Below, piece by piece: positions 1 through 3,142 of a stretch of DNA of 5,220 nucleotides. Position 1 is the first letter of the stretch. Each line of letters begins with the position of its first letter. Below the pieces are notes generated by a model. The model saw only the letters and a list, made by a program, of their open reading frames with translations. It was not told the origin of the DNA and did not search any database. The DNA lies in the NCBI GenBank assembly GCA_030691225.1, contig JAUYES010000526.1:1-5220 (forward strand), in the 5' to 3' direction. The position numbers and the translations under genes were made by a program. The DNA is from Holophaga sp. GTDB lineage: Bacteria > Acidobacteriota > Holophagae > Holophagales > Holophagaceae.

Positions 1-1036
1 CCGCATCCTGCAGCTGGGTGCGACCCATCTTAATGACATCCCGGAACTGACCGCCCTTGGCATGCAGGGCGATCTTCAATTTTTCCAGCGCGCCCAACAG
101 GCCACGCAGCATGAAGATCGTGGCCAGCCGCACGGCGGTGGGATAGACATCGTTGGTGCTCTGACCCAAGTTGACGTGATCATTGGGGTGGCAGAACGCA
201 TAGTCACCGCGCTTGTGGCCGAGCAGTTCCAGGGCGCGGTTCGCGATTACTTCGTTGGCGTTCATGTTGGTGGAAGTGCCCGCCCCGCCTTGCACCATGT
301 CCACCAGAAAATGGCCGTGCCAATGGCCGTTAATGATCTCTTGGCTGGCCTGATCGATGGCGGCCGCAATGGCAGGATCCAGTAGACCCAGGCGTGCATT
401 GGTGCGGGCTGCGGCTTGCTTGACCATGGCCAGTGCCCGCAGCAGGGCCGGGAAATGCGAGAGAGGAATGCCCGTGATGGGGAAGTTCTCCATGGCGCGC
501 AGGGTCTGCACGCCAAAAAGAGCATCCACCGGCACCTCGGCGTCGCCCAAGAGATCGTGCTCTGGGCGCGTGGCACCGGAGGCGTAGCCCTGCTCACGAC
601 CGGTGCGGCTGGAACCGGCATAGAGCAGACGACGATTCAGCACCAGGGCGACTCGACTCAAGAGTTCCACTGCCGCCTGGCCATCCGTGGCCAATAACGC
701 CAGTGTCTTGGCCCGATCGAATTCAAAGAGGACCGCATTATCAAGGGTCTGGGCCGACGTGGTGTGCTGGCTGGCATGCAGAAAGGCACCTTCGCCTGCG
801 GTATCGCCGGGTCCCAGCAGAATGAGGCGCTCCGCGCCATCGCCCGAGTCCTTTACGATCTCCACTTGCCCTTGAAGGATGAGATGGCAGGCTTGGCGAG
901 GTTGGCCTTGGCGAAACAGAAAGGTGCCACCCCCCACGCTCCGACGCACGGCAAGGGTCGCCAATTGCAGCAGGGTGGCCTCGGAAAGCTCCCTGAAGAG
1001 TTCTGAAGACCGAAGAATCGAAGCGATCTCACGCAT
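1..1036 (-). CDS. aspA: Cyclic-nucleotide-binding-domain/aspartate ammonia-lyase fusion (3' part outside window)
   Basis: Aspartase reversibly deaminates L-aspartate to fumarate and ammonia in the cytoplasm. The reading frame is open from the ATG at 1036 to the window edge, giving 345 residues. Residues 1-135 resemble a CRP-type cyclic-nucleotide-binding beta-roll, with RQGQ at 43-46 and PGDTAGEGAF at 76-85. A short linker follows. From about residue 159 the aspartase fold begins: EHDLLGDAEVPVDALFGVQT, then QGGAGTSTNMNANEV (249-263), PNDHVN (284-289), GQSTND (291-296) and MGRTQLQDA (337-345). The QGGAGTS and QSTND forms favour aspartase over class II fumarase, which has SGTQSN and QSSND. The catalytic serine loop (GSSxMPxKxN) lies beyond the edge and cannot be checked. 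E. coli aspartase is 478 residues and lacks the front domain. The start is supported by GGAGGA six to eight bases upstream. The sensor lacks the usual phosphate-binding Arg (see findings). Allosteric control is inferred. Confidence 0.9.
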   Translation of the reverse strand, partial: MREIASILRSSELFRELSEATLLQLATLAVRRSVGGGTFLFRQGQPRQACHLILQGQVEIVKDSGDGAERLILLGPGDTAGEGAFLHASQHTTSAQTLDNAVLFEFDRAKTLALLATDGQAAVELLSRVALVLNRRLLYAGSSRTGREQGYASGATRPEHDLLGDAEVPVDALFGVQTLRAMENFPITGIPLSHFPALLRALAMVKQAAARTNARLGLLDPAIAAAIDQASQEIINGHWHGHFLVDMVQGGAGTSTNMNANEVIANRALELLGHKRGDYAFCHPNDHVNLGQSTNDVYPTAVRLATIFMLRGLLGALEKLKIALHAKGGQFRDVIKMGRTQLQDA

Positions 1037-1160
1037 GCTGTTCCTCCCCGCCGGGCGGTGGATCTCACCGGCGCTCACCCTTTCAATCTACCGGGGCGAC
1101 TCGATCGAGTTGTCACGATTGGGTCAGGGAGGCCCTTCAAAGGCATGGGACGAGCACAGC
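1037..1160 (-). promoter_or_regulatory. Leader region of the sensor-aspartase gene with palindrome and hairpin
   Basis: This is the gap between the rhodanese stop and the aspartase start. It contains a perfect 12-base palindrome, ACTCGATCGAGT, at 1099-1110. On the minus strand the palindrome is directly preceded by GTGACA (1116-1111) and followed by TAGATT (1090-1085). The two hexamers are 20 bases apart, longer than a normal sigma-70 spacer. A 5-base-pair hairpin (CGGTG/CACCG, loop of 5) lies at 1056-1070, just before the ribosome binding site. I see no convincing intrinsic terminator for the rhodanese gene: the AGGG-CCT-CCCT motif near 1126-1137 has too small a loop and no T-run. Co-transcription with the upstream cluster therefore remains possible. 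Confidence 0.35.
1041..1049 (-). promoter_or_regulatory. Ribosome binding site of the sensor-aspartase gene
   Basis: On the minus strand this reads GGGGAGGAA, four bases before the ATG at 1036. The GGAGG core is correctly spaced. It fixes the start so that the whole sensor domain is included, and it rules out the overlapping 71-codon frame that begins at 1068. Confidence 0.75.
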
Positions 1161-1523
1161 CTAATGACACATCAACCGCTGCCACGGTCCCTCATTTTCA
1201 ACCCGGGTGAACCCAGCCTTTTCGAGCATGGCCTTCGCCGCCCCACTGCGAGCCCCAGAAGCACAACAAACTAGGATTGGTTTCGTTCGGTCGAGTTTTG
1301 CAAAATGGCTACTGAGAGTATCAAGTGGGATATTCCGACTCTCGGGCACATGGCCCTGTGCAAATTCTTGAGGCGTTCGCACATCGAGAATCACGGTGCC
1401 TTGGTCGAGGAGGGTCATCAGTTGGTCCTTGGAGAGTTTGGAGCGATTCGAGAAGATGGTGCGGAGGACGAGCATTGCGACAGCGATGCCCACGCCCCCG
1501 ATGATCAGGGTGCTAGTTTCCAT
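1161..1523 (-). CDS. Membrane-anchored single-domain rhodanese-like sulfurtransferase
   Basis: The product has 120 residues. Rhodaneses move sulfane sulfur via a persulfide on the active-site cysteine. Residues 4-20 form one hydrophobic helix (TLIIGGVGIAVAMLVL). The positively charged RTIFSNRSKLSK that follows suggests the catalytic domain faces the cytoplasm. Residues 33-117 carry the rhodanese marks: VILDVRTPQEFAQGHVPES (44-62), NIPL, and the active-site loop CASGARS (87-93), with Cys87 as nucleophile and Arg92 matching the C-x4-R loop. Cys86 sits beside it. The domain ends with EGPWQRL in place of the usual G-G/S-W. I chose the ATG at 1523, not the longer frame from 1754, because the extra 77 residues are low-complexity antisense-like sequence overlapping the DUF302 gene. 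AAGGGA lies five bases before this ATG. The gene is last in the cluster, 20 bases after DUF302. Confidence 0.88.
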   Translation of the reverse strand: METSTLIIGGVGIAVAMLVLRTIFSNRSKLSKDQLMTLLDQGTVILDVRTPQEFAQGHVPESRNIPLDTLSSHFAKLDRTKPILVCCASGARSGAAKAMLEKAGFTRVENEGPWQRLMCH

Positions 1524-1543
1524 TAGGGTCCCTTTGTGGTGAA

Positions 1544-1927
1544 TCAGAGCCTTTCGAGGACGGCTCTTAGGCGATTTTCGATTGCGATCGCATGATCCGA
1601 GCTGACTTGCCCCGTCAGCGTGAACAGCGCTGTGGGCAAAATAGCTGTCACCTCGCTGCCTTCTTCCGTATCGCGCACCACCACATTGCAGGGAAGCAGT
1701 GTGGCGATATCCGGTTCCTGTTCGAGTGCCTCGAAAGCGACCGTGGCATAGCAAGCACCCAGGATTACGCGAGGCGGAGTTTCCTTTAGTAGCTTCTGCC
1801 GAAAAATCGCCTGGGTATCCATCTCGGTAGGTATGCCGAACCCCTCGGAGTGAAGTGCTTCGCGGGTTCGCCGCAGTGCATCTTCAAAGGGCACCTCCGA
1901 TAACAGGCGTTTCATCACGTATTCCAT
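1544..1927 (-). CDS. DUF302 family protein
   Basis: The product has 127 residues, is predicted soluble and shows no signal peptide. It matches the DUF302 (TT1751-like) family by length and by the core RVILGACYATVAFEALE (53-69) followed by LLPCNVVVRD (77-86). Family members usually read GAC-x-P-x-x-A-x-x-AL and LPCNVVV. Two cysteines, Cys59 and Cys80, fall in these conserved segments. The biochemical role of the family is not established. It often occurs near thioredoxin, rhodanese and RND genes in sulfur-metabolising or metal-stressed bacteria, which fits the neighbours here. The ATG at 1927 is preferred over a TTG at 1969 because GGAGGG lies seven bases upstream (1935-1940). A second ATG four codons in is possible. 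The gap to the thioredoxin stop is 38 bases, which fits one transcript. Confidence 0.85.
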   Translation of the reverse strand: MEYVMKRLLSEVPFEDALRRTREALHSEGFGIPTEMDTQAIFRQKLLKETPPRVILGACYATVAFEALEQEPDIATLLPCNVVVRDTEEGSEVTAILPTALFTLTGQVSSDHAIAIENRLRAVLERL

Positions 1928-1934
1928 GGGTGTG

Positions 1935-1940
1935 CCCTCC
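1935..1940 (-). promoter_or_regulatory. Ribosome binding site of the DUF302 gene
   Basis: GGAGGG on the minus strand, seven bases before the ATG at 1927. It decides between this start and the upstream TTG at 1969, which overlaps the thioredoxin stop codon. Confidence 0.7.
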
Positions 1941-1965
1941 GATTGGAAAGACAAAGACCGAGCCT

Positions 1966-2298
1966 TCAAGCGCCTGCAGTTTCGAGTGCTTTGACGAGCG
2001 TGTCGGCTTGCTGAACGCCGGTGAAACGCTGAACAACTTTGCCGCCCTTGAGAATGATCAGGGTCGGAATGGCCTGCACGCCAAAGGGCGCGGCGAGGGC
2101 TGGTTCCTCATCCACATTGACCTTGGCCACGATGGCGCGGTCGCCAATCTGGCTGGAAACCTGATCCAAGATGGGGCCCTGCGTGCGGCAGGGACCACAC
2201 CAGGGCGCCCAGAAATCAATGAGCACGGCCTTGTCCTGGCCCTTCACTTTTTCGAAGGCGCCCGACGTGAGATGAATGACGTTTGAGATAGTGGACAT
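1966..2298 (-). CDS. Thioredoxin (internal start within the longer frame)
   Basis: Starting at the ATG at 2298 gives 110 residues, the normal length of a free thioredoxin. It reduces disulfides or per/polysulfides using electrons from a reductase. The active site is WCGPC at 33-37 (FWAPWCGPC), and the cis-proline loop is AIPTL with Pro78. Also visible are AKVNVDEEP (58-66), where Trx1 usually has KLNIDQNP, and the C-terminal GGKVVQRFTGVQ. There is no signal peptide, so this form is cytoplasmic. AAGGAG sits six bases before the ATG (2305-2310), stronger than any site for the upstream start at 2541. This form is therefore well supported as a real product even if the fusion is also made. The resolving Cys37 is present, so it is redox-competent. 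The exact partner is unknown; rhodanese and DUF302 are encoded just downstream. Confidence 0.85.
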   Translation of the reverse strand: MSTISNVIHLTSGAFEKVKGQDKAVLIDFWAPWCGPCRTQGPILDQVSSQIGDRAIVAKVNVDEEPALAAPFGVQAIPTLIILKGGKVVQRFTGVQQADTLVKALETAGA

Positions 2299-2541
2299 GG
2301 TGGACTCCTTGGTCGAAGGTTCGTTGGGGTTGGTCTGGGCAGTGGCAGTGCCGGATTTCTTGCATCCAGCCAGGGTAAAGAGAAGGCTGACAACTACGCC
2401 ATAGGTGATGGCACGCAGGGGCGTGGCAGTGAGGGGGCAGGCACCGGTACGGCAACCGATCAGCTTGTGGTACCCAAAACCGAGAGCACCCCCAATGACA
2501 ACGCCGATGACCACGCGTTTGAGATCAAAGGGCAGGACCAT
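1966..2541 (-). CDS. Two-helix membrane protein (DUF6132-like) fused in frame to thioredoxin
   Basis: This frame gives 191 residues from the ATG at 2541. Residues 1-58 look like the small two-helix family with a GC-x-TG-x-CP centre (DUF6132, recalled from memory). It has helix VVIGVVIGGALGFGYHKLIG (10-29), then CRTGACP (30-36), then helix AITYGVVVSLLFTLAG (44-59). Residues 57-60 read LAGC, a good lipobox, followed by a polar linker KKSGTATAQTNPNEPSTKEST. From residue 82 a complete thioredoxin follows with no intervening stop. Positive-inside charges (LKR before helix 1, KK after helix 2) would place the thioredoxin in the cytoplasm. Cleavage at the lipobox would instead put it outside. The start overlaps the DUF2892 stop as TAATG and has no clear ribosome binding site of its own, so translation is probably coupled. 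Alternatively the thioredoxin is mostly made from its internal start (separate entry). Confidence 0.7.
   Translation of the reverse strand: MVLPFDLKRVVIGVVIGGALGFGYHKLIGCRTGACPLTATPLRAITYGVVVSLLFTLAGCKKSGTATAQTNPNEPSTKESTMSTISNVIHLTSGAFEKVKGQDKAVLIDFWAPWCGPCRTQGPILDQVSSQIGDRAIVAKVNVDEEPALAAPFGVQAIPTLIILKGGKVVQRFTGVQQADTLVKALETAGA
2305..2310 (-). promoter_or_regulatory. Internal ribosome binding site for thioredoxin
   Basis: AAGGAG on the minus strand, six bases before the ATG at 2298. It lies inside the longer frame, in codons for the linker after the lipobox-like LAGC. The same AAGGAG precedes the DUF2892 gene. Its presence argues that a free 110-residue thioredoxin is made. Confidence 0.7.
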
Positions 2542-2750
2542 TACTTCACACCACAGGCGCCCTGAGTGGACACCCCCAGCTTGGCCAGGATGCTCGACAG
2601 CAGGCACCAGTTGGTGAGCCCGCTTTGCAAGAGATTGGCCCCCACAAAGACTGTGAGCCAAAGCCAGTTGGGGTTATGCCAGTGAGCCAGGGCAAGACTG
2701 GCTAGGATCATGGTGCCAGCGGCGGAGTGGACGATGCGATCAACGTTCAT
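2541..2750 (-). CDS. DUF2892 family small inner-membrane protein
   Basis: The product has 69 residues and two hydrophobic helices, roughly 8-23 and 28-44. The sequence fits DUF2892 (YgaP membrane-domain-like): MNVDRIVHSAAGTMIL at the front, NPNWLWLTVFVGANLLQS in the middle, then TNWC (46-49) and ILAKLGV (54-60). The family usually reads TGFCP or TNWCP here; this copy has Leu after Cys49. A second cysteine, Cys66, lies in the tail. In the family the domain is often encoded beside, or fused to, rhodanese domains, as in E. coli YgaP, so its presence at the head of a rhodanese/thioredoxin cluster is coherent. The ATG at 2750 has AAGGAG five bases upstream (2756-2761). Its TAA shares one base with the next ATG, which suggests coupled translation. 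Confidence 0.88.
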   Translation of the reverse strand: MNVDRIVHSAAGTMILASLALAHWHNPNWLWLTVFVGANLLQSGLTNWCLLSSILAKLGVSTQGACGVK

Positions 2751-2755
2751 AAGAA

Positions 2756-2761
2756 CTCCTT
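2756..2761 (-). promoter_or_regulatory. Ribosome binding site of the DUF2892 gene
   Basis: AAGGAG on the minus strand, five bases before the ATG at 2750. It marks the translational start of the first gene of the cluster. Confidence 0.7.
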
Positions 2762-2770
2762 GGGAGTGGG

Positions 2771-2785
2771 TGCCGAATCACGGCA
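2771..2785. promoter_or_regulatory. Small inverted repeat upstream of the DUF2892 cluster
   Basis: TGCCG-AATCA-CGGCA is a 5-base-pair perfect inverted repeat with a 5-base centre, 21 bases before the ATG at 2750. It could be an operator or a leader hairpin. I see no convincing -35/-10 pair around it, and such a short repeat can arise by chance. Confidence 0.3.
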
Positions 2786-2811
2786 GGCAAACTGCGGAAA
2801 AGAAAAAATTG

Positions 2812-2844
2812 ATCCACGGATGAACACAGATGGACACGGATAAA
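2812..2844 (+). repeat. Repeat arm A (inverted partner at 2926-2958)
   Basis: A 33-base arm made of three decamer-like units around CCACGGATGA, ACACAGATGG and ACACGGATAA. It matches the reverse complement of 2926-2958 at 31 of 33 positions, with an 81-base loop between. Its right flank, to about 2886, is also related to the flank of arm B' at 3043-3117, so it is one copy of an element of about 75 bases. Confidence 0.85.
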
Positions 2845-2886
2845 AGAGAAAAAAGAATGAAGTTGATTGGCTAGGCTTCTGGGAAT
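2812..2886 (+). repeat. Direct copy 1 of a ~75-base element
   Basis: Arm A plus its right flank. After the arm the flank runs AGAGA, an A-rich stretch, then AGTTGATTGGCT and GGGAAT. Aligned with 3043-3117, the last 26 bases match at 20 positions and a single one-base gap is needed, so homology extends beyond the inverted-repeat arm. Confidence 0.65.
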
Positions 2887-2925
2887 GATTCGGACTCAGG
2901 AGATTGCCCGTTTGGTAGTGTTTTC

Positions 2926-2958
2926 TTTATCCGTGTCCATCCGTGTTTATCCGTGGAT
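2926..2958 (-). repeat. Repeat arm A' (inverted partner of 2812-2844)
   Basis: Three consecutive units ATCCGTGTCC, ATCCGTGTTT and ATCCGTGGAT, in opposite orientation to arm A. It differs from A at only two positions. It lies head-to-tail with arm B, with six bases (TCTTTT) between them. Confidence 0.85.
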
Positions 2959-2964
2959 TCTTTT

Positions 2965-2994
2965 CATCGGTGTTCATCGGTGTTCATCGGTGGC
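2965..2994 (-). repeat. Repeat arm B (inverted partner at 3043-3072)
   Basis: Two identical decamers, ATCGGTGTTC twice, then ATCGGTGGC. It pairs with 3043-3072 across a 48-base loop that contains a T7 run at 3003-3009. It is a diverged relative of arm A', with ATCGG in place of ATCCG. Confidence 0.85.
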
Positions 2995-3042
2995 AAATTC
3001 TCTTTTTTTGCTTTGAATGAGGCGTTGAGAAAAAGATTGTTA

Positions 3043-3072
3043 GCCACCGATGGACACTGATGGACACCGATA
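3043..3072 (+). repeat. Repeat arm B' (inverted partner of 2965-2994)
   Basis: Units GCCACCGATGG, ACACTGATGG and ACACCGATA. The three internal differences from a perfect complement of arm B would all be G-U pairs in a plus-strand RNA; only the outermost base pair is a true mismatch. Confidence 0.85.
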
Positions 3073-3117
3073 AAAGAGAGGAAAATATCCGAGTTGACTG
3101 GCTGTGCTGCGAGGAAT
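3043..3117 (+). repeat. Direct copy 2 of a ~75-base element
   Basis: Arm B' plus its right flank: AGAGAGG, an A-rich stretch, then AGTTGACTGGCT and GAGGAAT. It is in the same orientation as 2812-2886 and clearly diverged from it, which suggests an old duplication or two independent insertions of one family. Confidence 0.65.
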
Positions 3118-3142
3118 TCAAAAAACTCTTTTGGCTAAATGC

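Larger units (their letters stand above)
2751..3142. other. Gene-free region between RND permease and the thioredoxin cluster
   Basis: No plausible coding frame occurs here. From right to left it holds a short tail after the permease stop with a weak A/T hairpin (CAAAA/TTTTG, 3119-3133). Next is the repeat cassette of four related arms (2812-3117). Last is a segment of about 60 bases that should hold any promoter and leader of the DUF2892 cluster. No intrinsic terminator with a GC stem and T-run is evident for the permease, although the long inverted repeats could slow or stop transcription. Confidence 0.7.

Noticed and set aside
1..560. Class II fumarase instead of aspartase
   Set aside because: Fumarase C has SGTQSN and QSSND at the substrate-binding motifs. 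This sequence has QGGAGTS and QSTND, as in aspartase. The final loop that would settle it is outside the window.
62..697. Plus-strand frames of 76 to 107 codons near the left end
   Set aside because: They are antisense to the aspartase coding sequence and carry no recognisable motif.
853..1068. 71-codon minus-strand frame starting at 1068
   Set aside because: It overlaps the start of the sensor-aspartase in another frame. The aspartase frame from 1036 has a good ribosome binding site and family motifs; this one has neither.
1524..1754. Extension of the rhodanese to an upstream start at 1754
   Set aside because: The added 77 residues overlap the DUF302 coding sequence and look like off-frame translation. 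The ATG at 1523 has a spaced ribosome binding site and is followed directly by the membrane anchor.
2542..2661. Extension of the DUF6132-thioredoxin frame to 2661
   Set aside because: The added 40 residues lie inside the DUF2892 gene in another frame. The TAATG overlap at 2541 and the family-like MVLPFDLKR start fit better.
2812..3072. CRISPR array
   Set aside because: The repeated units are 10 bases, directly abutting and in inverted arms. There are no regular spacers of 30 or so bases and no cas genes.
3119..3133. Intrinsic terminator after the permease (CAAAA/TTTTG hairpin)
   Set aside because: The stem is almost all A-T and the T-run is part of the stem itself, so it is too weak to call.
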